64,000 bases of DNA from Paraburkholderia terricola (GTDB lineage Bacteria > Pseudomonadota > Gammaproteobacteria > Burkholderiales > Burkholderiaceae): the NCBI RefSeq assembly GCF_900142195.1, contig NZ_FRAB01000024.1, positions 1-64,000 of the forward strand. Reading direction: 5' to 3'. This document shows, in pieces, positions 36,769 through 45,629 of the stretch. Below the pieces are notes generated by a model, which did not search any database, was not told the DNA's origin, and saw nothing but the letters and a program-made list of their open reading frames with translations. A program made the translations under genes and the position numbers. Positions within the stretch are counted from its first letter, which is position 1. Every line of letters begins with the position of its first letter.

Positions 36769-36907
36769 AGCGGGCTTCTTTTTACGCGGAAAATTCCCTA
36801 ATTCGGACATCGATCAAATGTGGCAATTATCGGCCGGCATAATCCAAACCCGCGACCCGCCATCTTTCCAAGATGATTAGTCATACATATCCTAGAATAG
36901 TTAAACG

Positions 36908-38788
36908 ATGGAAGAAGCCACTTTTTCGCTCGATCATTTCGAGCAGCTCGTCTACACACGGCAGCATGTGAAAGCCTCGCTGCAGCTACTTTCCGCGCTC
37001 GCGCTCCTTCAGCACAAGCGCGGCAAGCTGGACGAAAGTTTTCTCGCCTCGGGCATCGCCGACCTCTCTCCCGCCGAGCAGCGCGTGCGCTTCTGCACCC
37101 GCCTGGCGAGCGCGACGTCGACGTTGTTCGCGGACCCCGGCTTCAAACTGCCGAACGACTGCTTCAGATTGTTTCTCACGCTTCATGAATGGGTCGGCGT
37201 CGTGTTCTCGGCCACGGCGTTCGGCACCGCCGACCACGTGACCTGTCACCTGAATCCGCGCGGCCCGGACAACCCGGAATTTTTCGCCGGCGACACGTTC
37301 ATCGAAAAGCTATGCGTGCTTTATTCGGCCGACTCCGAACTGGAACTGAACTTCGGCGCGCTGTGGGCGTACGACAAAAAGCTCGCCGCGAGTCTCGCCC
37401 TTGTCCTGCTGGCGCCAAACTTCAAGGGCTCATCGAGCGCGCACATCAAGCGTGAAGCATTGATCGAATGGCTGCCCGGCAAGCTGCGGCAGATCGACGA
37501 CCTCGACGACCTGCCCACGGCCTTGCTGCACAACGCATACATGTTCTGCAGCTACGCGAATACGCCGCGTCGTCATGAGCTCAAGCGCGACATCAACGTG
37601 CTGGTGCGCCGCAAGCTCGACCAGTTGGGTCTCACCGATCTTCAGGCGCCGAAGCCGTGGCCCGCGAAGAGCGGCGCGCGGCGCGGCAAGAAACCGCTGA
37701 TGATCGTCGTGCTGGAATGGTTCGGCGGCGCTCATTCGATCTACCGCACACACTCGCGCACGATCGAGGCCGCGCGCGAGCATTTCGAGGTGGTGGGCTT
37801 CGGCTTGGGCTACGCTGTCGACGACATCGGGCGGGCCGTTTTCGACCGCTTCATCGAACTCGAGGACCCGGACTACATCGGCGAATGCCTGCGCACGATC
37901 CGCGACTTCGCCGAGGCCGAGAAGCCGGACGTGCTGTACATGCCGAGCGTGGGCATGTTCGTGCTGACCGTGTTCATGTCGAACCTGAGGGTTGCGCCGT
38001 TGCAGATCGCCGGACTCGGCCACCCGGCCACCACGCATTCCGACAAGATCGACTACGTCAGCGTCGAGGAAGACTACGTGGGCGACCCGGCCTGCTTCAG
38101 CGAACGCCTGATGATGCTGCCGAAAGACGGCCAGCCGTACCGTCCGTCGGTGTCGCTGCCGGACATCGTCGCGCAAATTCCGCCGCGCCGCGAGACGGTC
38201 GAGGTGATCGTCACGGCAAGCGCGATGAAGCTCAACCCCGTCTTTCTCGATACATGCCGTGAGATCGGCGAACGCGCCGCCACGCCGGTCGAGTTTCATT
38301 TCATGAGCGGCGTGCCGTCCGGCCTGCAGCTCGACCGGATGCGCGACGTGATCGGCCGCGTGCTGCCGCGCGCCGTCGTGCACGGCTTTCATGATTACGC
38401 GGACTATCTGACACGCGTCAACCAATCCGATCTGTTTCTCAGCCCCTTTCCGTTCGGCAATACCAACGGCATTGTCGACGCGCTCACGCTCGGTTTGCCC
38501 GGCGTGTGCAAACGTGGTCCGGAAGTGTTCGAACGAATCGACGGCGCGCTCTTCGAGCGCACCGGCATGCCCTCGTGGGCCACGACCGACAGCGTCGAGG
38601 ATTACATCACCGCGGCGCTGCGGATGATCGACCGGCATGATGAACGCATCGCACTGCGCCAGCGGCTGCTCGACACGCGCGCCGTGCAGCGTTGCTTCGA
38701 AGGACGGCCGCAGGCATTCGGCGAAAGCGTGCTGAAGCTGATGCGCGAAACCAAAAGCAAAAGCCACCGCGCCGAGGCGATGGCTTGA
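36908..38788 (+). CDS. HMW1C-like protein N-glycosyltransferase (GT41)
   Basis: At 626 residues this matches the HMW1C/NGT family in length and key segments. These are YRTHS in AHSIYRTHSRTIEAAREHF (~275-293), LGHPATTHSD (370-379), K441 in AMKLNP, H495 in GFHDYADY, and PFPFGNTNGIVD (513-524). The family transfers hexose from UDP-sugar to Asn of Asn-X-Ser/Thr in the cytoplasm. K441, H495 and the NTNG/D region match the known UDP-binding residues of Actinobacillus NGT. Known family members often sit beside HMW-type adhesin genes; none is here. A short AT-rich stretch precedes the ATG, with no clear ribosome site. Confidence 0.92.
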   Translation: MEEATFSLDHFEQLVYTRQHVKASLQLLSALALLQHKRGKLDESFLASGIADLSPAEQRVRFCTRLASATSTLFADPGFKLPNDCFRLFLTLHEWVGVVFSATAFGTADHVTCHLNPRGPDNPEFFAGDTFIEKLCVLYSADSELELNFGALWAYDKKLAASLALVLLAPNFKGSSSAHIKREALIEWLPGKLRQIDDLDDLPTALLHNAYMFCSYANTPRRHELKRDINVLVRRKLDQLGLTDLQAPKPWPAKSGARRGKKPLMIVVLEWFGGAHSIYRTHSRTIEAAREHFEVVGFGLGYAVDDIGRAVFDRFIELEDPDYIGECLRTIRDFAEAEKPDVLYMPSVGMFVLTVFMSNLRVAPLQIAGLGHPATTHSDKIDYVSVEEDYVGDPACFSERLMMLPKDGQPYRPSVSLPDIVAQIPPRRETVEVIVTASAMKLNPVFLDTCREIGERAATPVEFHFMSGVPSGLQLDRMRDVIGRVLPRAVVHGFHDYADYLTRVNQSDLFLSPFPFGNTNGIVDALTLGLPGVCKRGPEVFERIDGALFERTGMPSWATTDSVEDYITAALRMIDRHDERIALRQRLLDTRAVQRCFEGRPQAFGESVLKLMRETKSKSHRAEAMA

Positions 38789-38898
38789 GGTTCGGCTCGC
38801 GCTAGTCGAGATCATGCCGTGCAAGGGGGCGCGGCACGATGTGCTCGATGCACTTCCTGGCTGAGCGCTCGCTTGCGCGGCGAGCGCGGCGAAAAACG

Positions 38899-39369
38899 TT
38901 ACTGCGCGGCTTCGCCGTGGTTTTCATCGGCCGGCGCGGCCAGCCTGGCCGGCGCGAGCCAGTTGAACGCATTCAACGTCGAACCGTGGAACGTGCATTC
39001 CGCAGCCGCCGGCTGCACGACCTTTTTCGGCTTGGCGGGTTTGAGCGGCAACGCGTCAGCACCTGATACGCCGGATGCGCCGCCAGCGTGCACCGCCGAT
39101 GCCGCGGAAACCGCACCCACGGATGAAGCAGCCACGGCGGCCACTTCCGAAGCCGTCGGAACGTGCTCGATCGAGCCTTCCACCACCACCCGCGAGCCGT
39201 CGATGCCAACGCCCCGATTGGCGATTTTCAGCGTATCCGGCGACTTCTCGGCCAGCTTGCTTCGCATCAACTGCTCGCATGCGTCCGAGTTCTTGTAGAC
39301 GGCAGTGCAGGCCGCCAGCAGCGCGGCAGCGGTCATGACGCAAGCGAGGGAGAGAATCCGAATCTTCAT
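38899..39369 (-). CDS. Hypothetical lipoprotein
   Basis: This 156-residue protein has a lipoprotein signal with lipobox LAAC (Cys ~21). A segment resembling a stress-type lipoprotein follows (YKNSDACEQLMRSKLAEKSPDTLKIAN), then an Ala-rich middle and a C-terminal tail (AECTFHGSTLNAFNWLAP). I do not recognise the family. The start at 39369 is chosen because the signal peptide begins there; an ATG six codons upstream is possible. It is convergent with the glycosyltransferase gene. Confidence 0.65.
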   Translation of the reverse strand: MKIRILSLACVMTAAALLAACTAVYKNSDACEQLMRSKLAEKSPDTLKIANRGVGIDGSRVVVEGSIEHVPTASEVAAVAASSVGAVSAASAVHAGGASGVSGADALPLKPAKPKKVVQPAAAECTFHGSTLNAFNWLAPARLAAPADENHGEAAQ

Positions 39370-39498
39370 TGATGTTCCGTTTTTCAAACCGTCGGCAATT
39401 GTAGCTTACAGATCGACTGCAAACCGGCGCGTTGATCGAGCAGACGGCGAGCACACGGCGCTTGACGTCGTCCCAATAATATGTTCCCATTGCGCCCT

Positions 39499-39579
39499 AT
39501 GTACCGCGCCCAGACCACCTCCTCGCTACTACTAGCCCGCTCTACCGGGCTAGGTCTGCTGCTGCGCGCTTCCATCTGA
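39499..39579 (+). CDS. Leucine-rich leader peptide of leuA (attenuation-type)
   Basis: This is a 26-codon ORF, MYRAQTTSSLLLARSTGLGL then LLRASI and a stop, with seven Leu residues in two LLL clusters plus one single. Four of the seven Leu codons are CTA, which is rare in such GC-rich DNA; three of these are consecutive (39526-39534). It sits ~110 bases before leuA. This is the layout of amino-acid operon leader peptides, where ribosomes stall at Leu codons when charged tRNA-Leu is scarce. No strong ribosome site is visible, so expression is inferred. Confidence 0.75.
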   Translation: MYRAQTTSSLLLARSTGLGLLLRASI

Positions 39580-39666
39580 TACACCGAAGCACCGCTTGAT
39601 TCCCCAGTAACTGACCCAGCCCCGGTTTCCGACCGGCGGCATGCTTTGTCTTTTCGTCGTCCGGTC
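39532..39666 (+). promoter_or_regulatory. Candidate leucine attenuator hairpins
   Basis: A perfect 8-bp hairpin CTAGCCCG/CGGGCTAG (39532-39539 with 39546-39553) overlies the rare CTA codons of the leader. Downstream, CCGGT-ACCGG (39623-39637) is followed by a T-rich tract near 39644-39655. GACCGG (39632-39637) can instead pair with CCGGTC (39661-39666). Mutually exclusive pairing of this kind is expected of an attenuator; the exact folds are inferred. Confidence 0.5.
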
Positions 39667-39691
39667 GACCACCCGCTTGTCGAACCCACGG

Positions 39692-41416
39692 ATGATGAAA
39701 ATGTTGAAAACCCCCGCTAGCAAATACCACGCGTTCAAGCCGATCGATTTGACGGACCGTCAGTGGCCGTCGCGCAGCATCACGCGTGCGCCGATCTGGA
39801 TGAGCACCGATCTGCGCGACGGCAATCAGGCCTTGTTCGAGCCGATGAACGCCGAGCGCAAGATGCGCATGTTCAAGACGTTGGTACAGATCGGCTTCAA
39901 GGAAATCGAAGTCGCGTTTCCATCCGCTTCGCAAACCGATTTCAATTTCGTGCGCGAGCTGATCGAAGGCGGCCACATTCCCGACGACGTCACCATTGAA
40001 GTGTTGACGCAAGCCCGCGACGACCTCATCGAGCGCACCTTCGAATCCTTGCGCGGCGCGCCGCGCGCGATCGTCCATCTGTACAACGCCACGGCGCCGG
40101 AATTCCGCCGGATCGTATTCGGCCTCGACCAGAGCGGCGTGAAGGAACTCGCGCAAAACGCCGCGCGCACCATGAAGCGTCTCGCCGACGCCGCTCCGGA
40201 AACGCACTTCACGCTGCAATACAGCCCGGAAGTGTTCAGCGGCACCGAACTCGAATTCGCGAAGGAAGTATGCGACGCCGTGTTCGACATCTGGCAACCG
40301 ACGCCGGAACACAAGGCGATCGTCAATCTCCCCGCCACCGTCGAAATGTCGACGCCGAACGTCTACGCCGATCAGATCGAGTGGATGCATCGCAATCTCG
40401 CGCGCCGCGATGCGTTGATCGTATCGGTGCATCCGCACAACGACCGCGGCACCGCGGTGGCGGCCGCCGAACTCGCCGTCATGGCGGGCGCGGATCGAAT
40501 CGAAGGCTGCTTGTTCGGCAACGGCGAACGCACCGGCAACGTCGACCTCGTCACGCTCGCGTTGAATCTGTACACGCAAGGCGTCGATCCGGGACTCGAC
40601 TTCTCGAACATCAACGAAGTCGCGCGCACGGCCGAGGAATGCACGCAGTTGCCGGTGCATCCGCGGCATCCGTATGTCGGCGATCTGGTGTTCACCGCTT
40701 TCTCGGGCTCGCATCAGGACGCGATCAAGAAGGGCCTTGCCGTGCAGAAACCGGACGCGGTCTGGGAAGTGCCCTATATGCCGATCGATCCGAGCGATCT
40801 CGGCCGCACTTACGATTCGGTGATTCGAGTCAATAGCCAGTCGGGCAAGGGCGGCATTGCGTACCTGCTCGAACAGGGTTACGGCGTGGTGTTGCCGCGC
40901 CGCTTGCAGGTGGATTTCAGCTCGGCGGTGCAGCGGTTTTCCGACGACAGCGGGCAAGAAGTCACGCCTTCGCAAATCTGGGCCTTGTTCCAGCAGGAGT
41001 ACGTCGAGAGCCATGCGCCCGTGCGCTATGTCGGACATAGCCTGTCCGAACAGGGCAATGGCGCGCGAATCACGCTGACCGTCGACGTGAACGGCCAGCG
41101 GCGCGTACTGAACGGCGCGGGCAACGGTCCGCTCGACGCATTGATGCACGCGATGGGCGTGCCGGTGCGAATCCAGCATTACGAAGAGCGCGCGCTGACT
41201 CAAGGCGCCGACGCCAGGGCGATTGCGATTGCCGAAATGGCCGGCAACGACATTGCGGGCAGCGCGTTCGGCGTCGGCATCGACGCGAATCTGGTGACCG
41301 CGTCCATTCGAGCCGTGATCAGCGGTGTGAATCGTGCCTACGCGCGAGCGAACGGCGCCGCGCAAGCGCAGTTCTTTGAAGCCGCGATGAACGACGAAAC
41401 CGTAACGGCTGATTGA
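39692..41416 (+). CDS. leuA: 2-isopropylmalate synthase LeuA
   Basis: This 574-residue enzyme is of the longer LeuA class. It condenses acetyl-CoA with 2-oxoisovalerate, the first step of leucine synthesis. DmpG/LeuA signatures are STDLRDGNQAL and FKEIEVAFPS, with metal-binding histidines in SVHPHNDRGTAV. The C-terminal regulatory domain (~430-555; ITLTVDVNGQRRVLNGAGNG) binds leucine. ATG codons at 39692, 39695 and 39701 are all possible starts. A leucine leader peptide lies upstream and a strong bidirectional terminator downstream; no other leu gene is adjacent. Confidence 0.95.
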   Translation: MMKMLKTPASKYHAFKPIDLTDRQWPSRSITRAPIWMSTDLRDGNQALFEPMNAERKMRMFKTLVQIGFKEIEVAFPSASQTDFNFVRELIEGGHIPDDVTIEVLTQARDDLIERTFESLRGAPRAIVHLYNATAPEFRRIVFGLDQSGVKELAQNAARTMKRLADAAPETHFTLQYSPEVFSGTELEFAKEVCDAVFDIWQPTPEHKAIVNLPATVEMSTPNVYADQIEWMHRNLARRDALIVSVHPHNDRGTAVAAAELAVMAGADRIEGCLFGNGERTGNVDLVTLALNLYTQGVDPGLDFSNINEVARTAEECTQLPVHPRHPYVGDLVFTAFSGSHQDAIKKGLAVQKPDAVWEVPYMPIDPSDLGRTYDSVIRVNSQSGKGGIAYLLEQGYGVVLPRRLQVDFSSAVQRFSDDSGQEVTPSQIWALFQQEYVESHAPVRYVGHSLSEQGNGARITLTVDVNGQRRVLNGAGNGPLDALMHAMGVPVRIQHYEERALTQGADARAIAIAEMAGNDIAGSAFGVGIDANLVTASIRAVISGVNRAYARANGAAQAQFFEAAMNDETVTAD

Positions 41417-41434
41417 CGCCCTTTCCTCGACGTT

Positions 41435-41482
41435 AAAAAATTCGCCCGGCAAGCTTCACGGCTTGCCGGGCGAATTGTTTTT
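41435..41482. terminator. Bidirectional terminator between leuA and the ABC transporter operon
   Basis: A 16-bp perfect stem (AATTCGCCCGGCAAGC at 41439-41454 pairing with 41461-41476) has A residues before it and GTTTTT after it. It serves both leuA and the leftward operon ending at 41523. Confidence 0.97.
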
Positions 41483-41522
41483 CTCACAGTTTTCTCTCAG
41501 GTCTATCGCTTCACGTCCACTC

Positions 41523-42290
41523 TTATTCGGTCCATGCGTCCGGCAAGCTGTGCGTCAGCGTCGATACGAAACGCGCGGTTTCCGGCTCGCGCGGTTGCAT
41601 GAAAATATCGCGCGACGGGCCGGCCTCCACCACCACGCCGTTATTCAGAAACACCACGTCGCGCGCGATCGTCGCGGCGAGCCGCAAGTCGTGCGTCGCC
41701 ATCAACATCGTCATGCCCTCGGCGGCGAGTTGCTTGAGCACTTCGACGACCTCGGCCGCGAGACCCGGATCGAGCGCCGACGTGGGCTCGTCGCACAACA
41801 GCACTTCCGGCGACGGCGCCAACGCCCGCGCAATCGCCACGCGCTGCTGCTGCCCGCCCGACAGCGTCGCCGGCCAGACATCCGCCTTGTGCGCGATGCC
41901 GACTTTTTCCAGCAACTCGTCCGCGCGTGCACGCGCTTTTTCCTTGTCCCACTTCAGCACGGTCAAGAGCCCTTCCATCACGTTCTGGCGCACCGTCAGA
42001 TGCGGAAACAGTTGGAAGTTCTGAAACACCATGCCCGTACGGCGGCGAATCGTCAGCACCGTTTCGCGCGAGGGTTTGCGCTCACGGCTGAATTCGAGCC
42101 GTTGATCGCCGAGTTCGAGCGAACCGGCCTCGGGAATTTCGAGCAGGTTCACGCAGCGCAGCAAGGTACTCTTGCCGCTGCCCGACGGGCCGATCAACGC
42201 GGTGACGTTACCCGACGCGAGTTGAAGATCCACCGAACTGAGCACGCGATGTTCGGCGAAGTACTTGTCGATTTTCTCCAGTCGGATCAT
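41523..42290 (-). CDS. Polar amino acid (cystine-type) ABC transporter ATP-binding protein
   Basis: This 255-residue ATPase has Walker A GPSGSGKST (34-42), Q-loop FQNFQLFPH, signature LSGGQQQR (143-150) and Walker B VLLCDEPTSALD. It resembles YecC/TcyN and GlnQ. Its ATG overlaps the stop of the permease gene (TGATG), so translation is coupled. It drives import of the ligand bound by the solute-binding protein at 42990. The operon is solute-binding protein, permease, ATPase. Confidence 0.94.
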   Translation of the reverse strand: MIRLEKIDKYFAEHRVLSSVDLQLASGNVTALIGPSGSGKSTLLRCVNLLEIPEAGSLELGDQRLEFSRERKPSRETVLTIRRRTGMVFQNFQLFPHLTVRQNVMEGLLTVLKWDKEKARARADELLEKVGIAHKADVWPATLSGGQQQRVAIARALAPSPEVLLCDEPTSALDPGLAAEVVEVLKQLAAEGMTMLMATHDLRLAATIARDVVFLNNGVVVEAGPSRDIFMQPREPETARFVSTLTHSLPDAWTE

Positions 42291-42967
42291 CAGTTGCCCG
42301 CCTGAAAAAGTGCATGGCGGCCGAACTTGCGCTCGAGTTTGACTTGCGCCGACGACAGCACCGAACTGAAGACCAGATAAACCAGCGCGGCCTCGGTATA
42401 AAGAATCAGCGGCTCGTAAGTCACCGAAGCGATCCGCTGCGCGGCCTGAAACACCTCGGGCACGGTCAGCACCGCGGCCAATGACGTGTCCTTCACCAGC
42501 GCGATAAACGAATTGGACAGCGGCGGCAGCGCCACGCGCGCCGCTTGCGGCAGGATCGCGCGACGCAGCGCCTGCTCGCGCGTCATCCCCATCGAATACG
42601 CCGCCTCCCACTGCCCTTTCGGAATCGACTCGATCACCCCGCGTATCACTTCGGAGTTATACGCGCCGACGTTCAGCGAAAAGCCGATGATCGCCGCCGT
42701 CAACGGGTCGAGCACGATGCCCACGTTCGGCAAGCCGTAGAAGATCACGAACAGTTGCACGAGCAGCGGCGAGCCCCGAAAGAGCCACACGTAAAAGCGC
42801 ACGATCGCGATCGCCCACTTCGGCCCGAACAGCCGGACCAGCGCGACGACGAACGCGAGCGCGAGGCCGATGCCGAACGATGCCAGCGTGAGCGGCACGG
42901 TAAAGACAAGCCCCGCGTACAGCAGGGGCCTCAGCGAGTGCGCCATCAGATCCAACCATGCCGGCAT
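42290..42967 (-). CDS. Polar amino acid (cystine-type) ABC transporter permease
   Basis: This 225-residue inner-membrane permease of the HisM/YecS family has a typical loop, YNSEVIRGVIESIPKGQWEAAYSMGM followed by RAILPQAARVALPPLSNSFI. That loop is the EAA motif contacting the ATPase. It is most like the cystine permease YecS/TcyL. It is the only permease gene in the operon, so a homodimer is expected. Confidence 0.93.
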   Translation of the reverse strand: MPAWLDLMAHSLRPLLYAGLVFTVPLTLASFGIGLALAFVVALVRLFGPKWAIAIVRFYVWLFRGSPLLVQLFVIFYGLPNVGIVLDPLTAAIIGFSLNVGAYNSEVIRGVIESIPKGQWEAAYSMGMTREQALRRAILPQAARVALPPLSNSFIALVKDTSLAAVLTVPEVFQAAQRIASVTYEPLILYTEAALVYLVFSSVLSSAQVKLERKFGRHALFQAGN

Positions 42968-42989
42968 GATTCAGACTCGCAGGTGGTGT

Positions 42990-43772
42990 TTATTGGGAGA
43001 CGTCCTTGCCGAAATACTTCTGCGAGAGTTTCGCGTAGGTGCCGTCTTTCTTGATCTCGGCGAGCGCCTTGTTGATCGCCGCCTGCAACTCCGGGTTGCC
43101 CTTGCGGATCAGCACCGCGGATTTGTCGCTGCTATCCGGCGAGGTATCGAGCGCGGCGATCTTCACCTTCGCATCCGGCTTGTGCTTCTTGAAGTCGAGG
43201 AACGACAGCGAATCGTTGACGGTCGCATCCACGCGGCCCGAGGTCAGCAGGTCGATCGATTCGTTGAAGCCCTGCACGGGAATCACTTCCGCGCCATGCG
43301 CCGCCGCGATCTTGCCGAAGTTGCTGGTCAGCGTGTTGGCGGATTTCTTGCCTTTGAGGTCGTCGAAATTCTTGATCGCGCTGTTGTCGGAACGCACGAT
43401 CAGCGCCGCGTGCGACGTGATGTACGGGTCGGAGAAATCGTATTTGGCCTTGCGCGCCTCGGTGACGGCCACTTCGTTGATCACGGCGTCGTAGCGGTTC
43501 ACATCGAGGCCGGCGATCAGGCCGTCCCATTTGCCTTCGACGAATTGCGGCTTGACGCCGAGGCGCTGCGCGATCGCCGTGCCGATCTCCACGTCGAAGC
43601 CGGTCAGGTTGCCCGATTCGTCGTGATACGTGAACGGCGCATAGGTGCCTTCAGTGCCGATCTTGAACACGCCGGCGGATTTGATCCGCGCGAGTTCATC
43701 GGCGGCGAACGCGGAGCTCACGGCCACCGCTTGAAACAGCGCGATCAGCAGGATGGAACGAATCGACTTCAT
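42990..43772 (-). CDS. Solute-binding protein of cystine-type ABC transporter (FliY/TcyJ-like)
   Basis: This 260-residue periplasmic binding protein has a Sec signal peptide (cleavage after AFAA, ~24). The PBPb family pattern follows: GVFKIGTEGTYAPFTYHDESG, LTGFDVEIGTAIAQRLGV, and FSDPYITSHAALIV. It is most like FliY/TcyJ, which bind cystine; ligand identity is inferred. GGAG precedes the ATG. It is the first gene of a three-gene operon. Confidence 0.92.
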   Translation of the reverse strand: MKSIRSILLIALFQAVAVSSAFAADELARIKSAGVFKIGTEGTYAPFTYHDESGNLTGFDVEIGTAIAQRLGVKPQFVEGKWDGLIAGLDVNRYDAVINEVAVTEARKAKYDFSDPYITSHAALIVRSDNSAIKNFDDLKGKKSANTLTSNFGKIAAAHGAEVIPVQGFNESIDLLTSGRVDATVNDSLSFLDFKKHKPDAKVKIAALDTSPDSSDKSAVLIRKGNPELQAAINKALAEIKKDGTYAKLSQKYFGKDVSQ

Positions 43773-44119
43773 CAGTTGGCTCCGTAAAGTTTGCTACGTC
43801 GGTTGCATGGTCTTGTTCGACAGATCCCCGCCTGGGTCGCGCCGGGCGGAGTGGGCGGACTGTAGCAAACGGTCCGCCTTTTTACAAAGGATCAGGTTTG
43901 CGATCAATATGCGCACACGTGCTAAGCGGACAGCGGCGGCCTCCGGTGCGACATGGAATTCCACTCTACAGCAGATAGGGCGGACGCGGCATGCATCGCA
44001 ACATGGAACGCATGCCGCGCGCCATCGGGGAAAACGCGGGCGAGGTGCTGCCGCGGCGAACGCGCGGCATTGAGAAACGGGCGGCGCCGAAGGCCGCCCG
44101 TCGTGCGATGGGCAAGGAT
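43773..44119. other. Intergenic gap with a terminator-like hairpin for the pyrimidine operon
   Basis: The 347-base gap contains ACGGGCGGC (44077-44085) pairing with GCCGCCCGT (44093-44101). On the minus strand this lies just past the hydA stop and is followed by TTTCTC, so weak intrinsic termination is plausible. The rest presumably holds the promoter of the ABC transporter operon; I recognise no gene. Confidence 0.55.
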
Positions 44120-45571
44120 CTAGCGCTCCACGCGATGCGGTTCCTTCAACTTGTTGGCCACGCGGATCGCCTCGAAATACGCCGGGTTCGGCGGACGCTT
44201 CAGGTAGCGCCCCGCGCCGCGCACCGCGCGCAGTTCGCCGTCGGTCCACGCGAGCGCGCCGCGCGTGAGCGTATGCATCGCCACGCCCTGCACCGTCATG
44301 CCTTCGAATACGTTGAAGTCGACGTTCTGATGATGCGTCTTGACCGAGATCGTCTTGCTCGCATTCGGGTCCCACACCACGAGGTCGGCGTCCGCGCCGA
44401 CCTGCACGGCGCCCTTGCGCGGATACAGGTTGAAAATCTGCGCGGCGTTCGTCGACGTGATGCGCACGAATTCATTCGGCGTGAGACGTCCTGAATTCAC
44501 ACCGTGATGCCACAGCACGGCCATGCGATCCTCCACGCCGCCGCAACCGTTCGGGATCTTCGTGAAGTCCTCGCGGCCCATTGCCTTCTGCGACGCGCAG
44601 AACACGCAGTGATCGGTCGCCGTGGTATGCAACTGGCCGGCTTGCAGACCGCGCCACAATGCCTCGCGATGCTCGGCCGAGCGGAACGGCGGGCTCATCA
44701 CGTGCGCGGCGGCGCGGGTCCAGTCGGGATCGCGATACACGGCCTCGTCGATCACCAGGTGGCCCGGCAGCACTTCGCCGAACACGCGCAGGCCCTCGCT
44801 GCGCGCGCGGGCAATCGCATCGACCGCGTCTTTCGCGGACACGTGCACGATATACACCGGCACGCCCAGCACTTGCGCGATGCGGATCGCGCGATTGGCC
44901 GCCTCGCCCTCCACCTCGGGCGGCCGCGACAAGGGATGCGCCTCCGGTCCCGTCAAGCCTTTCGCCAGCAACTGACGCTGCAACTGAAACACCAGTTCAC
45001 CGTTTTCCGCATGCACGGTAGGCAGCGCGCCGAGTTCGAGCGAACGCGAGAAGCTGTTCACCAGCACTTCGTCGTCGGCCATGATCGCGTTCTTGTAGGC
45101 CATGAAATGCTTGAAGCTCGACACGCCATGGTCATGCACCAGCGTGCCCATGTCGCGATGCACCGACTCGTCCCACCACGTCACCGCGACGTGAAATCCG
45201 TAGTCCGCCGAGGCTTTTTCGGCCCAGCCGCGCCACGCGTTGAACGCATCCATCAACGGTTGCTTCGGGCTCGGAATCACGAAGTCGATGATGCTCGTCG
45301 TGCCGCCCGACAAACCCGCGGCCGTGCCGGTGTAGAAATCGTCGCTCGCCGTCGTGCCCATGAACGGCAGTTCCATATGCGTGTGCGGATCGATGCCGCC
45401 GGGCATCACGTATTGCCCGCCGGCATCGACGATCGTCGCGCCCGCCGGCGCCTCCAGGTCCGCGCCGATTTGCAGGATCGTGCCGCCGTCCTGCGGGTCC
45501 GCGCACAACACGTCCGCGCGATACGTGTTCTGCGCGTCGATGATGGTCCCGCCGCGAATCAGGGTCGTCAT
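44120..45571 (-). CDS. hydA: Dihydropyrimidinase (D-hydantoinase family)
   Basis: This 483-residue amidohydrolase opens dihydrouracil or dihydrothymine to the N-carbamoyl beta-amino acid. Metal ligands are visible: H63 and H65 in DPHTHME, carboxylated K160 in FMAYK, H187 in TVHAENGE, H243 in YIVHVSAKD and D320 in TATDHCVF. GAGGAGG precedes the ATG. It is the last gene of the leftward pyrimidine-degradation operon, 58 bases after the NCS1 transporter gene. Confidence 0.95.
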   Translation of the reverse strand: MTTLIRGGTIIDAQNTYRADVLCADPQDGGTILQIGADLEAPAGATIVDAGGQYVMPGGIDPHTHMELPFMGTTASDDFYTGTAAGLSGGTTSIIDFVIPSPKQPLMDAFNAWRGWAEKASADYGFHVAVTWWDESVHRDMGTLVHDHGVSSFKHFMAYKNAIMADDEVLVNSFSRSLELGALPTVHAENGELVFQLQRQLLAKGLTGPEAHPLSRPPEVEGEAANRAIRIAQVLGVPVYIVHVSAKDAVDAIARARSEGLRVFGEVLPGHLVIDEAVYRDPDWTRAAAHVMSPPFRSAEHREALWRGLQAGQLHTTATDHCVFCASQKAMGREDFTKIPNGCGGVEDRMAVLWHHGVNSGRLTPNEFVRITSTNAAQIFNLYPRKGAVQVGADADLVVWDPNASKTISVKTHHQNVDFNVFEGMTVQGVAMHTLTRGALAWTDGELRAVRGAGRYLKRPPNPAYFEAIRVANKLKEPHRVER

Positions 45572-45629
45572 GTTGCCGCCTCCTCATTGCTGGTTTCATG
45601 CCGCGTACTTCGTTCGAGCGCGCGGCTGT

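Noticed and set aside
36908..38788. Possibility that the glycosyltransferase gene is the eukaryotic-type O-GlcNAc transferase
   Set aside because: There are no TPR repeats, and the length and motifs match the HMW1C branch of GT41.
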